Positions 17,004 to 25,775 of a stretch of 35,437 nucleotides of DNA are shown in pieces (positions within the stretch are counted from its first letter, which is position 1; each line of letters starts with the position of its first letter). Position numbers and translations under genes: made by a program. The stretch is from the NCBI GenBank assembly GCA_913778145.1, contig CAJYVI010000048.1:1-35437 (forward strand), written 5' to 3'. This stretch comes from an uncultured Pseudocitrobacter sp. Its GTDB lineage: Bacteria; Pseudomonadota; Gammaproteobacteria; Enterobacterales; Enterobacteriaceae. The notes under the pieces are model-generated. The model had not been told where the DNA came from, made no database searches, and saw nothing but the letters and a program-made list of their open reading frames with translations.

Positions 17004-17743
17004 GCAGGTTGCGCGCTTTCCGGCAGACAGGATGGCTTATCGCGGGCCTGATAGCGGGCTTACCCGCCAGTGCCGCGCCCGCAGAAACATCGTCAATGGC
17101 CGGTGTGGCGGTAGCTGTCGCCACCACGACCCCGCCGGATGCGACAGCCACGTTACAGGCCATGCAGTCCTGTCGGCGGGAGTCCGCGGCGCTGGAGCGG
17201 CTTGACTGCTATGACCACCTGCTGGCGCCGCTGTCCCCGTCAGGGTTTGACGGGGCGCTGGTCAAAGCCAGCTTTGTGGGCGAAGCCTGGACCCGCGCCA
17301 CAGAGCAGGAAAAACGCCGCCAGGGCAACACCACAGAGCTACTGGTGACGCAGGTGCCGGGTGAACGCCCGACGGTGGTGATAACCACCCCGGCTATCGG
17401 CCATGTTCCGCCGCGCCCGGTGCTGATGTTCAGTTGCGTGGACAATATCACCCGGATGCAGGTGGCGCTGATGCACCCTCTGGATGTCCATGATATCGCC
17501 GTCACCCTGAATGCCGACAGCCGGGCATTACGCAGCCACTGGTTTGTGCGCGAGAACGGCACCCTGCTGGAGTCCAGCCGGGGGCTGTCCGGGATTGATG
17601 AAATTAAGCAACTGTTCGGTGCAAAAACGCTGACGGTGGATACCGGCGCAGACAGCCCCGCCGGAAAGCTGACCTTTAACATTGACGGATTGGCACGGGT
17701 TATTGCGCCACTACGCGACGCCTGCCACTGGGCGGGAGAATAA
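17000..17743 (+). CDS. vasI: T6SS accessory protein VasI (VCA0118 family)
   Basis: A 247-residue exported protein. The N-terminus MSRLRAFRQTGWLIAGLIAG continues LPASAAPAE, a likely signal peptide cut after ASA near residue 25. The mature part has a cysteine-bearing helix (QSCRRESAALERLDCYDHLL) also found in other YfdX/VasI-like periplasmic proteins, then MFSCVDNITRMQVALMHPL and a C-terminal LRDACHWAGE. This matches the VCA0118 (VasI/TagO) family, whose exact role is not settled; it is often needed for full secretion. Paired cysteines suggest disulfide bonds in the periplasm. ATG 17000 overlaps the clpV stop, and tssA starts 4 nt after its stop. Confidence 0.85.
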   Translation: MSRLRAFRQTGWLIAGLIAGLPASAAPAETSSMAGVAVAVATTTPPDATATLQAMQSCRRESAALERLDCYDHLLAPLSPSGFDGALVKASFVGEAWTRATEQEKRRQGNTTELLVTQVPGERPTVVITTPAIGHVPPRPVLMFSCVDNITRMQVALMHPLDVHDIAVTLNADSRALRSHWFVRENGTLLESSRGLSGIDEIKQLFGAKTLTVDTGADSPAGKLTFNIDGLARVIAPLRDACHWAGE

Positions 17744-17747
17744 AAAT

Positions 17748-19190
17748 ATGGCAATGGACTTACGTAATCCTGATGTATGGCTTGCACACCTGCTGGAAAA
17801 CCTGCCGGAAGATAAGCTGTCCGCCGCGCTTGATGATGGTAATGCAGACTGGGAGTTTATCGACAGCGAAATCGTCAAGCTCGGCTCACTGGCGCACAGC
17901 CAGCTTGATATCCCCGAACTTCAGCGCCGGGGCCTGATGCTTCTGGCCTCAGAAACCAAAGATTTTCGCCTGCTGGCCCACCTGCTGCGTACCCTGCAAC
18001 ATGCCGGTGATATTCTGCTGGCTTCCAGGATGCTGGCACAATATACAGAGCATTACTGGACATGCGCCGCACCGCAGAACATGGCCCACAAAAAACGCTT
18101 TGCCGCCCAGGTGATAAAACGCTTTGAGTCTGCCGTTCAGGACTTTGCCGGGAATGCTGCGACAACACAGCGCGATGCTTTGCTGGGAGAGCTGGCAAAA
18201 CTGGCACAGTGCTGGCAGGCGCACAACGCGCCTGAGCTGGCTAAGGCGACAGACGATTTATTTGCCCTGATTCAGCGCGCGTTTCGTGATGTCGCGCCTG
18301 AAATGCCATCATCTGCACGAACCGCCGCCAGTGCGCCGCAGGCCACGACCGGATCTGTACCGGATATGTCACCGCACACGATTGCCGCTCAGCCTCCTGC
18401 TGCAGCCACTCCAGTCCCGCAAGTCACTGTTGACAGCCACGACGATAAAGCATGGCGCGACACCTTGCTGAAGGTAGCCGCCATTCTCTGTGAGCGCCAG
18501 CCGGAGTCACCGCAGGGTTACCGACTGCGCCGCCATGCGCTGTGGCAGACCATCACCAGTACCCCGCAGGCAGAAAGCGATGGCCGGACCCCACTGGCAG
18601 CCTTCCCTGTCGATATGATGGATGATTACCTGGCGCGGCTGAACAATGCCGACATGGCGCTATGGCAGCAGGTGGAAAAAAGTCTGCTGCTGGCCCCGTA
18701 CTGGCTGGACGGCCATTACCTCTCAGCACAGACCGCGTTGCGCCTCGGTTATAAACAGGTGGCGGATGCTATTCGTGATGAAGTTACCGGTTTTCTGGCC
18801 CGCCTACCCGCACTGATCAACCTGTTGTTTAACGACCGCACTCCGTTTGTGTCCGAACAAACGAAACAGTGGCTGGCATCATCCGGCTCAGTTAACCAGA
18901 CCGCCCCGGTTGTACAAACAGATGAAGGATTACAGGCGGCCAGGGCGTGCTTCGATGAAAAAGGGCTGGAAGCCGCGCTGCGGTACCTGGAAAACCTGCC
19001 CGAAGGTGATCCCCGCCACCAGTTTCACCGCCAGTTTTTCGGCGCGCAATTACTGGAAGAGGCCGGTATGGTTCAGCTTGCACAACAGCAGTATCGGATG
19101 CTCTTCAGTACAGGATTACACATGATGCTATCCGAATGGGAGCCGTCCCTGCTGGAAGCACTGAAACAAAAACTCACGGCAGAACAGTAA
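17748..19190 (+). CDS. tssA: T6SS cap protein TssA (VasJ, VCA0119 family)
   Basis: A 480-residue protein with start ATG 17748 (MAMDLRNPDVWLAHLLENLP), preceded by GGGAGAA; the frame is open further upstream inside vasI but that part is not TssA-like. The family is marked by an ImpA_N-like region, here split: IVKLGSLAHSQLDIPELQRR, LLASETKDFRLLAHLLRTLQ near the N-terminus, and a C-terminal VasJ domain (LLLAPYWLDGHYLSAQTALR; YLENLPEGDPRHQFHRQFFG). A Pro/Ala-rich linker lies at ~200-245. TssA proteins organise baseplate assembly and cap the growing sheath. This is the first of two ImpA_N-type proteins in the locus (see vasL). Confidence 0.92.
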   Translation: MAMDLRNPDVWLAHLLENLPEDKLSAALDDGNADWEFIDSEIVKLGSLAHSQLDIPELQRRGLMLLASETKDFRLLAHLLRTLQHAGDILLASRMLAQYTEHYWTCAAPQNMAHKKRFAAQVIKRFESAVQDFAGNAATTQRDALLGELAKLAQCWQAHNAPELAKATDDLFALIQRAFRDVAPEMPSSARTAASAPQATTGSVPDMSPHTIAAQPPAAATPVPQVTVDSHDDKAWRDTLLKVAAILCERQPESPQGYRLRRHALWQTITSTPQAESDGRTPLAAFPVDMMDDYLARLNNADMALWQQVEKSLLLAPYWLDGHYLSAQTALRLGYKQVADAIRDEVTGFLARLPALINLLFNDRTPFVSEQTKQWLASSGSVNQTAPVVQTDEGLQAARACFDEKGLEAALRYLENLPEGDPRHQFHRQFFGAQLLEEAGMVQLAQQQYRMLFSTGLHMMLSEWEPSLLEALKQKLTAEQ

Positions 19191-19209
19191 AAGATAACAA
19201 GGAGTTACT

Positions 19210-22200
19210 GTGTTCAGATTTCCGACATCCCGACTGTTCAGCACGCTGAGGTCTGCTCTCATGCCAGCGATGCCGCGATTCAGGGTATCCGCCGCCTGGC
19301 TACTGGCGCTGGCATGGATTTTTCTGCTGGTGTGGATCTGGTGGCAGGGTCCAAAATGGACGCTCTATGAGCAGCACTGGCTGGCTCCGCTGGCAAACCG
19401 TTGGCTGGCGACCGCTGTCTGGGGGCTTATCGCGCTGGTCTGGCTCACCTGGCGGGTGATGAAGCGTCTGCAAAAGCTGGAAAAACAGCAGAAACAGCAG
19501 CGGGAGGAAGAAAAAGATCCGCTCACCGTGGAACTCCACCACCAGCAGCAATATCTGGATCACTGGCTGCTGCGCCTGCGCCGACATCTGGATAATCGCC
19601 GTTATCTGTGGCAGTTGCCGTGGTATATGGTCATTGGTCCTGCGGGTAGCGGCAAAAGCACTTTGCTGCGCGAGGGCTTTCCGTCTGACATTATTTACTC
19701 ACCGGAAAGCATCCGGGGTGTGGAATACCATCCGCTGATCACACCACGAGTGGGCAACCAGGCGGTAATTTTCGATGTTGACGGCGTACTGACCTCCCCG
19801 GGCGGGAATGATCTACTCCACCGCCGCCTGCGCGAACACTGGCTGGGCTGGCTAATGGAAACGCGAGCACGCCAGCCGCTCAATGGTCTGATTCTGACGC
19901 TCGATCTTCCCGATCTGCTGACGGCGGATAAACCCCGTCGCGAAGCACTGGTACAAAATCTGCGTCAGCAACTTCAGGAAATTCGCCAGTGCCTGCACTG
20001 CCGGTTGCCCGTTTATGTGGTGCTGACCCGGCTGGATCTACTGACCGGCTTTACCGCGCTGTTCCATTCGCTGGATAAAAAAGACCGCGACGCGATCCTC
20101 GGCGTCACGTTTACCCGCCGCGCTCATGAAAACGATGACTGGCGCAGCGAGCTGAGCACCTTCTGGCAGACCTGGGGACAACAGATGAACCGGGCCCTGT
20201 CAGACCTGATGCTCGTGCAGACCGGCGCTGCACTGCGCAGCGCCGTGTTCAGCTTCTCCCGTCAGATGCAGGGAACGGGAGAAATCGTCACCGCACTGCT
20301 CGCCGCATTGCTGGACGGTGAGAACATGGACGTGATGCTGCGCGGCGTCTGGCTCACATCCTCACTACAGCGCGGTCAGGTGGATGATATTTTCACGCAG
20401 TCTGCCGCCCGCCAGTACGGGCTGGGCAACAGCTCGCTGGCAACCTGGCCTCTGGTGGAGACGACGCCCTATTTCACCCGCCGCCTCTTCCCTGAAGTCC
20501 TGCTGGCCGAGCCGAACCTGGCGGGTGAAAACAGCGTCTGGCTGAACAGCTCCCGGCGCAGGCTGACCGCCTTTTCCGCCTGTGGCGCGGCGCTGGCGGC
20601 GTTGCTGGTCGGAAGTTGGCACCATTATTACAACCAGAACTGGCAGTCCGGCGTTAACGTACTGGCGCAGGCTAAAGCCTTTATGGACGTACCACCACCG
20701 CAGGGAACGGATGAATTCGGCAACCTGCAACTGCCGTTGCTTAATCCGGTACGCGATGCCACCCTGGCCTATGGCGATTACCGCGATCACGGCTTTCTGG
20801 CGGATATGGGATTGTACCAGGGCGTCCGCGTAGGTCCGTATGTGGAGCAAACCTACATTCAGCTTCTTGAGCAGCGTTATCTCCCCTCGTTAATGAACGG
20901 CCTGATACGTGATCTGAACAATGCCCCGCCAGAGAGCGAAGAAAAGCTCGCCGTGCTGCGCGTACTGCGCATGATGGAAGACAAAAGTGGGCGCAACAAC
21001 GAGGCGGTAAAACAGTACATGGCGCGGCGCTGGAGCAATGAATTTCACGGCCAGCGTGATATTCAGGCGCAACTGATGGCGCATCTGGACTATGCGCTGG
21101 AGCACACCGACTGGCACGCGCAGCGCCAGAGCGGCGACAGCGATGCTGTCAGCCGCTGGACACCCTATGATAAACCGGTCATTAATGCGCAGCAGGAACT
21201 GAGCAAGCTGCCCATATACCAGCGTGTCTACCAGACCCTGCGCACCAAAGCATTAAGCGTGTTGCCCGCCGATTTGAATTTGCGCGACCAGGTTGGTCCA
21301 AGCTTCGACAAAGTGTTCGTCGCCGGTAATGATGAAAAACTGGTGATCCCGCAGTTTCTCACCCGCTATGGCCTGCAAAGCTATTTTGTCAAACAGCGTG
21401 ACGGCCTCGTTGAGCTAACCGCGCTGGATTCGTGGGTGCTGAACCTGACACAAAGCGTCGCCTACAGCGAGGCCGACCGTGAAGAGATCCAGCGCCATAT
21501 CACCGAACAGTACATCAGTGACTATACCGCCACCTGGCGTGCCGGAATGGATAATCTCAACGTCCGTGACTATGAGGCCATGCCGGAGCTGACTGACGCG
21601 CTGGAGCAGATTATCAGCGGCGATCAGCCATTCCAGCGTGCGCTGACGGCACTGCGCGATAATACCCACGCGCTGACGCTCTCCGGCAAACTGGACGATA
21701 AGGAGCGGGAAGCGGCGATAAATGAGATGGATTACCGTCTGTTGTCCCGACTGGGGCATGAGTTCGCACCGGAAAACAGCGCACTGGAGGAGCAAAAGGA
21801 CAAGGCCAGTACACTACAGGCCGTATACCAGCAACTGACCGAGCTGCATCGTTACCTGCTGGCGATCCAGAACTCGCCAGTGCCGGGGAAATCGGCGCTG
21901 AAAGCAGTACAGCTACGTCTGGATCAAAACAGCAGCGATCCAATCTTCGCCACCCGCCAGATGGCAAAAACTCTGCCTGCACCGCTTAACCGCTGGGTGG
22001 GCAAGCTGGCGGATCAGGCCTGGCATGTGGTGATGGTAGAAGCGGTTCATTATATGGAAGTGGACTGGCGCGACAATGTGGTGAAACCCTTCAACGAACA
22101 GCTTGCCAATAACTATCCGTTTAATCCCCGCGCCCCACAGGATGCCTCACTGGATTCGTTTGAGCGTTTCTTTAAACCGGATGGAATTCTGGACACGTTC

Positions 22201-22737
22201 TACAGGGACAACCTGCGACTGTTCCTGGAAAACGATCTGACCTTTGGCGACGACGGCAGAGTACTGATCCGTGAAGATATCCGGCAACAACTGGATACTG
22301 CACAGAAAATTCGCGACACCTTCTTCAGCAAGCAGAACGGTCTGGGCGCACAGTTTGCCGTGGAAACCGTATCGCTTTCCGGCAATAAGCGGCGCAGCGT
22401 ACTTAACCTGGACGGCCAGTTAGTGGACTACAGCCAGGGACGCAACTACACCGCCCATCTGGTCTGGCCGAATAACATGCGTGAAGGCAATGAAAGCAAG
22501 CTGACGCTGATTGGCACCAGCGGCGGAGCACCGCGCAGTATCGCGTTCAGTGGACCGTGGGCGCAGTTCCGCCTGTTCGGCGCGGGCCAGTTGACCAACG
22601 TGACCAGTGACACCTTTAACGTGCGCTTTAACGTGGATGGCGGTGCGATGGTTTACCGGGTGCATGTGGATACCGAAGATAACCCGTTCACCGGCGGCCT
22701 GTTCAGCCAGTTCCGTTTACCGGATACGTTGTATTAA
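19210..22737 (+). CDS. tssM: T6SS inner-membrane protein TssM (IcmF/VasK)
   Basis: A 1175-residue IcmF-family protein starting at GTG 19210, with AAGGAG 5 nt upstream. Two N-terminal transmembrane helices lie at ~24-47 (WLLALAWIFLLVWIWWQGP) and ~64-82, and a third at ~452-472 (CGAALAALLVGSWHHYY). The cytoplasmic loop carries a Walker A motif GPAGSGKST at ~143-151, so the nucleotide-binding site is intact. The rest is a large periplasmic domain ending in a beta-rich TssJ-binding region (VWPNNMREGNESKLTLIGTS; FSGPWAQFRLFGAGQLT). It spans the periplasm and joins TssL to TssJ. It lies 19 nt after tssA and 10 nt before vasL. Confidence 0.97.
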   Translation: MFRFPTSRLFSTLRSALMPAMPRFRVSAAWLLALAWIFLLVWIWWQGPKWTLYEQHWLAPLANRWLATAVWGLIALVWLTWRVMKRLQKLEKQQKQQREEEKDPLTVELHHQQQYLDHWLLRLRRHLDNRRYLWQLPWYMVIGPAGSGKSTLLREGFPSDIIYSPESIRGVEYHPLITPRVGNQAVIFDVDGVLTSPGGNDLLHRRLREHWLGWLMETRARQPLNGLILTLDLPDLLTADKPRREALVQNLRQQLQEIRQCLHCRLPVYVVLTRLDLLTGFTALFHSLDKKDRDAILGVTFTRRAHENDDWRSELSTFWQTWGQQMNRALSDLMLVQTGAALRSAVFSFSRQMQGTGEIVTALLAALLDGENMDVMLRGVWLTSSLQRGQVDDIFTQSAARQYGLGNSSLATWPLVETTPYFTRRLFPEVLLAEPNLAGENSVWLNSSRRRLTAFSACGAALAALLVGSWHHYYNQNWQSGVNVLAQAKAFMDVPPPQGTDEFGNLQLPLLNPVRDATLAYGDYRDHGFLADMGLYQGVRVGPYVEQTYIQLLEQRYLPSLMNGLIRDLNNAPPESEEKLAVLRVLRMMEDKSGRNNEAVKQYMARRWSNEFHGQRDIQAQLMAHLDYALEHTDWHAQRQSGDSDAVSRWTPYDKPVINAQQELSKLPIYQRVYQTLRTKALSVLPADLNLRDQVGPSFDKVFVAGNDEKLVIPQFLTRYGLQSYFVKQRDGLVELTALDSWVLNLTQSVAYSEADREEIQRHITEQYISDYTATWRAGMDNLNVRDYEAMPELTDALEQIISGDQPFQRALTALRDNTHALTLSGKLDDKEREAAINEMDYRLLSRLGHEFAPENSALEEQKDKASTLQAVYQQLTELHRYLLAIQNSPVPGKSALKAVQLRLDQNSSDPIFATRQMAKTLPAPLNRWVGKLADQAWHVVMVEAVHYMEVDWRDNVVKPFNEQLANNYPFNPRAPQDASLDSFERFFKPDGILDTFYRDNLRLFLENDLTFGDDGRVLIREDIRQQLDTAQKIRDTFFSKQNGLGAQFAVETVSLSGNKRRSVLNLDGQLVDYSQGRNYTAHLVWPNNMREGNESKLTLIGTSGGAPRSIAFSGPWAQFRLFGAGQLTNVTSDTFNVRFNVDGGAMVYRVHVDTEDNPFTGGLFSQFRLPDTLY

Positions 22738-22747
22738 GGGGATAGTG

Positions 22748-24106
22748 ATGAGCAACAACGCACTGACACAAACTATCGTTACCGGCAGCGATCCGCGCGC
22801 CCTGCCGGAGTTCAGCGCCATCCGCGAAGAAATTAACAAGGCTAACCACCCGTCACAGCCGGAGCTGAACTGGAAACTGGTGGAATCGCTGGCGCTGTCG
22901 ATTTTTAAGGCCAACGGGGTGGATTTGCATACTGCCACCTACTATACGCTGGCGCGTACCCGTAATCAGGGACTGGCAGGGTTCTGCGAAGGCGCGGAAC
23001 TACTGGCAGCGATGATCAACCACGAATGGGATACATTCTGGCCGCAGGGTGGCCCGGCGCGGACTGAGATGCTGGACTGGTTCAACACCCGCACCGGCAA
23101 TATCCTGCGTCAGCAGGTGTCCTTTTCCGAGGACGACCTGCCGTTACTCTACCGCACGGAACGGGCTTTACAGCTTATCTGCGACAAACTCCAGCAGGTG
23201 GAACTGAAGCGCCAGCCGCGCGTGGAAAACCTGCTTTATTTTGTGCAGAACACACGCAAGCGGTTTGAGCCGCAGCCCGGAAATCGTACTGATACGGCGG
23301 CACAGACCACGGTCCGGACGCTGGTCTATGCGCCGGAAAGCACGGCTTCCGCCACAGCGGAAGCCGTGCCTCCCCTGCCCGACCTGCCGGAAATGCGAGT
23401 GGAGGTGCGCAGTGTGGCAAATAGCGCCGACAACGCCAGACAGGGCGGCACGGTAAAAGGTTTTGTTGCCGGTGCCGCCTGTACTGCCGTTATCGCGGCA
23501 GCACTCTGGTGGTGGCAGGCGTATCCGATACAACGGCAGCTTACGCAGGTCAGGGATACCGCACAGGGAGCCGCCACCGCCTGGTTGGCCTCCCCGGTAC
23601 TGAAAGAATATGAACAGTACCTGCAACAGCTTCTGGATGCCCCGCCACTACAGCCGCTTGAAACCGGAATGCAGATGATGCGCACCGCAGACACCCTCTG
23701 GCCGGAAAGCCTGCAACAGCAGGAAGCTAGCAGGATGTGGAGCAGCACGCTGAGAAACCGGGCGCAAGCCAGTCCGCAGATGAAGGGCTGGCAACAGGCG
23801 CGGCAGAATTTACGAGATTTTGCGGATCTGATGATGAAAAAGGAGACGGAGAAACAGGGTTTCACCCTCTCGTATATCAAAACGGTGACCTGGCAGGCCG
23901 AACGGTTACTGAATCAGGAAACACCCCTGGAGTACCTGCTGACAAAATACCAGGAAACCCGCGCACAGAAGCAGGACACACAGGCGCTGGAAAAAGAGAT
24001 CAACGAACGGCTGGACGGGCTGTTAAGCCGCTGGCTACTGCTGAAAAATACCGGACAGGATATGGCAACGGATAACAAAACCGAAGCTATCCATCCGACT
24101 CATTGA
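22748..24106 (+). CDS. vasL: T6SS accessory protein VasL (VCA0121-like, ImpA_N domain)
   Basis: A 452-residue protein; ATG 22748 (MSNNALTQTIVTGSDPRALP) is chosen over an in-frame upstream ATG at 22607 that lies inside tssM. The N-terminal ImpA_N region (residues ~1-130) includes EFSAIREEINKANHPSQPEL and LTYYTLARTRNQGL-like text (TYYTLARTRNQGLAGFCEGA). A single transmembrane helix lies at ~238-256 (GFVAGAACTAVIAAALWWW). The C-terminal region is alpha-helical and Gln-rich, with predicted coiled coil (LLNQETPLEYLLTKYQETRA). It matches the VasL type, a membrane-anchored TssA relative in i1 T6SS clusters. A job guiding sheath or tube assembly at the inner membrane is inferred. hcp2 follows 17 nt later. 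Confidence 0.88.
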   Translation: MSNNALTQTIVTGSDPRALPEFSAIREEINKANHPSQPELNWKLVESLALSIFKANGVDLHTATYYTLARTRNQGLAGFCEGAELLAAMINHEWDTFWPQGGPARTEMLDWFNTRTGNILRQQVSFSEDDLPLLYRTERALQLICDKLQQVELKRQPRVENLLYFVQNTRKRFEPQPGNRTDTAAQTTVRTLVYAPESTASATAEAVPPLPDLPEMRVEVRSVANSADNARQGGTVKGFVAGAACTAVIAAALWWWQAYPIQRQLTQVRDTAQGAATAWLASPVLKEYEQYLQQLLDAPPLQPLETGMQMMRTADTLWPESLQQQEASRMWSSTLRNRAQASPQMKGWQQARQNLRDFADLMMKKETEKQGFTLSYIKTVTWQAERLLNQETPLEYLLTKYQETRAQKQDTQALEKEINERLDGLLSRWLLLKNTGQDMATDNKTEAIHPTH

Positions 24107-24123
24107 GGTTAAGGAGAATAACA

Positions 24124-24603
24124 ATGGCAAATCCCGTTTATTTGACACTAAACGGAGAACTTCAGGGACTGATTTCATCCGGTTGCTCGTCAATGCCGTC
24201 CATCGGTAACAAAGCCCAGATTGCACATCAGGATCAGATCATGGTGATGTCACTGTCCCATGGGCTGAGTCGCGCGCAGAACGTCAATCACCAGGAACTG
24301 ACTATCACGAAACCGGTGGACAAATCTTCCCCCCTCCTGGGTAAGGCCATTTCGGAGAATGAATGTCTGACCTGTGATTTTGTCTTCTATCGCACCAACC
24401 GTTTTGGTATTAATGAACCGTACTATAAGCTGAAACTGACTAATGCCCGGATCTCAAACATCGGCCTTACCGTTCCCCATACCATTAACGACAGCCCAGG
24501 GCAGCCGGAAGAGGCTGTGTCATTTACCTATGAAAGCATCAACTGGGAACACAGCATCGCCGGAACCAGTGCGTACAGTCTGTGGAGTGAACGGATTTTT
24601 TAA
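24124..24603 (+). CDS. Second Hcp, Hcp-ET-type N-terminal domain without a toxin tail
   Basis: A 159-residue protein from ATG 24124 (AAGGAG about 9 nt upstream). The sequence MANPVYLTLNGELQGLISSG, then IAHQDQIMVMSLSHGLSRAQ, LTITKPVDKSSPLLGKAISE and the C-terminal FTYESINWEHSIAGTSAYSL is the Hcp domain found at the N-terminus of 'Hcp-ET' (Hcp with extended toxin) proteins. In those proteins a nuclease, lipase or muramidase domain follows the SIAGTSxYSLW block; here the protein stops seven residues later. It is thus a toxin-less Hcp, either a stand-alone ring protein that carries effectors in its lumen, or a former Hcp-ET that lost its tail. It closes the tss operon, unlike hcp1 with its own promoter. 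The two Hcps share little beyond the general fold pattern. Confidence 0.88.
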   Translation: MANPVYLTLNGELQGLISSGCSSMPSIGNKAQIAHQDQIMVMSLSHGLSRAQNVNHQELTITKPVDKSSPLLGKAISENECLTCDFVFYRTNRFGINEPYYKLKLTNARISNIGLTVPHTINDSPGQPEEAVSFTYESINWEHSIAGTSAYSLWSERIF

Positions 24604-24705
24604 AGAAACCAAGAACCACAAGCAATTCAAATTTTGATCCTGCTTGGGTTACTGTATTTTTAGGGAAAATAAATGGCCTGCACGCCGAAACGCTTATAAT
24701 GATAA

Positions 24706-24739
24706 CTTGCTGCAACCTTGAACCATTGGTGGCAGCAAG
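24706..24739. repeat. Inverted repeat between hcp2 and yafT
   Basis: CTTGCTGC at 24706-24713 pairs perfectly with GCAGCAAG at 24732-24739; with one bulge the stem can be lengthened by ACC/GGT. It lies between the convergent ends of the T6SS operon (stop 24603) and yafT (stop 24746). No clear T run follows on either strand, so it may be a weak or Rho-linked terminator. It sits close to the junction between the T6SS block and the conserved chromosome. Nothing else was recognised in 24604-24745. Confidence 0.4.
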
Positions 24740-24745
24740 AGTTGA

Positions 24746-25531
24746 TTACTGATAGCGGTTAACCAGGTCTTTCACCATTGAAGTATAAGCCCTCTGTTTA
24801 AACTGCATGATTTGCTGTTCTGTAACATCAGAGGCACTGGCCTGTGTTTTCCCAGACAAGGGTGGAAGCACTTTATACTCATAATTCACCGGCGACCAGG
24901 TAGCCCACTCACCTGTTGCTACATCCACCAGCGTGAAACGTACCAGGTAGCGCAGGGAGATAGCGTCGGTGAGTTTTTCATTTTTATAGTCAGACCATAC
25001 TGTTGATTTCAGCGCAGAGTCATATTTTCCTGTCTGCAACGTATCCTGATAAACAATAATCGCTTTCTGATGTCCTTTTGCAGCAACAAAACGTAGTGCC
25101 TGCATCCAGTTCATGTTTTCGGCAGTAGTCACATCTTGATTTTCTTCTTTATTTTTATCTTTATTGCAAGTGGCTTTTTTCTGTCTATCCGGAATACCTG
25201 AAAATGTGGCGACTACATAATATTTATTCATTTCCTGCTGCATTATCGATTCCGGTGCGCGACTTCCTGATTGAACCAGAATCACGTGAGAATTAAGAGG
25301 GACGCTAAATTCCTCTCCTTCTAATGCAGCCTGAATATCCTCTTCAGACACCGCGAGGGTAGTCTCATTGCCAAAAATATCCTTATCCGTTAAGTGAATT
25401 CCTGAGTCTTTACTATTAATCGTTTTTGCAGATGCCATTCCTGTTTTTTTAGCATCAATAGATGATTTAGACATACAACCGACTAATGATAATGACATTA
25501 AAGATAAAATAATCGCATCCCTGAATGACAT
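24746..25531 (-). CDS. yafT: YafT family lipoprotein
   Basis: A 261-residue protein from ATG 25531 (GGAGA 5 nt upstream); an upstream in-frame start at 25555 would add eight residues and is less likely, as E. coli YafT is also 261 residues. The N-terminus [19 protein letters not shown] ends in a lipobox (LVGC), so it should be a lipoprotein with acylated Cys19. The mature part has [40 protein letters not shown] and [20 protein letters not shown], matching YafT (a putative aminopeptidase-annotated or YcfL-like lipoprotein; function not established). It follows aspV in the same orientation, as in K-12. It is convergent with the T6SS operon. Confidence 0.88.
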   Translation of the reverse strand: MSFRDAIILSLMSLSLVGCMSKSSIDAKKTGMASAKTINSKDSGIHLTDKDIFGNETTLAVSEEDIQAALEGEEFSVPLNSHVILVQSGSRAPESIMQQEMNKYYVVATFSGIPDRQKKATCNKDKNKEENQDVTTAENMNWMQALRFVAAKGHQKAIIVYQDTLQTGKYDSALKSTVWSDYKNEKLTDAISLRYLVRFTLVDVATGEWATWSPVNYEYKVLPPLSGKTQASASDVTEQQIMQFKQRAYTSMVKDLVNRYQ

Positions 25532-25736
25532 ATTCTCTCCAAAAATTACAAGCACCTACTTTCAATCGAGCTATGGATTATAAACTTATTTTTATGGAAT
25601 AAAGAGTAAATTATTCTGATAGCCGAATTTAGTCTTGAATTATAATTTAAATGAATGGTTTTCTAAAAACAGTAAATGATATGGATAATTTCATTTCAGA
25701 GAGAGGTAGAGCGGATGGCAAATCGTTAGAAACGAC

Positions 25737-25769
25737 AAAGGCCTGAATCATTGCTGATTCAGGCCTTTT
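25737..25769 (-). terminator. Intrinsic terminator downstream of aspV
   Basis: A perfect 14-bp stem (AAAGGCCTGAATCA / TGATTCAGGCCTTT) with a 4-nt loop, 7 nt beyond the 3' end of the tRNA on the minus strand, followed on that strand by TTTGTCGTTT. Ends the aspV transcript before yafT. Between it and yafT (25532-25736) lies an AT-rich leader with no gene recognised, probably holding the yafT promoter. Confidence 0.88.
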
Positions 25770-25775
25770 GAATAG

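Noticed and set aside
24443..24637. Small plus-strand frame at the end of hcp2 as a possible immunity gene or toxin remnant
   Set aside because: It is mostly an out-of-frame reading of hcp2, with only a few codons beyond the hcp2 stop and no start signal.
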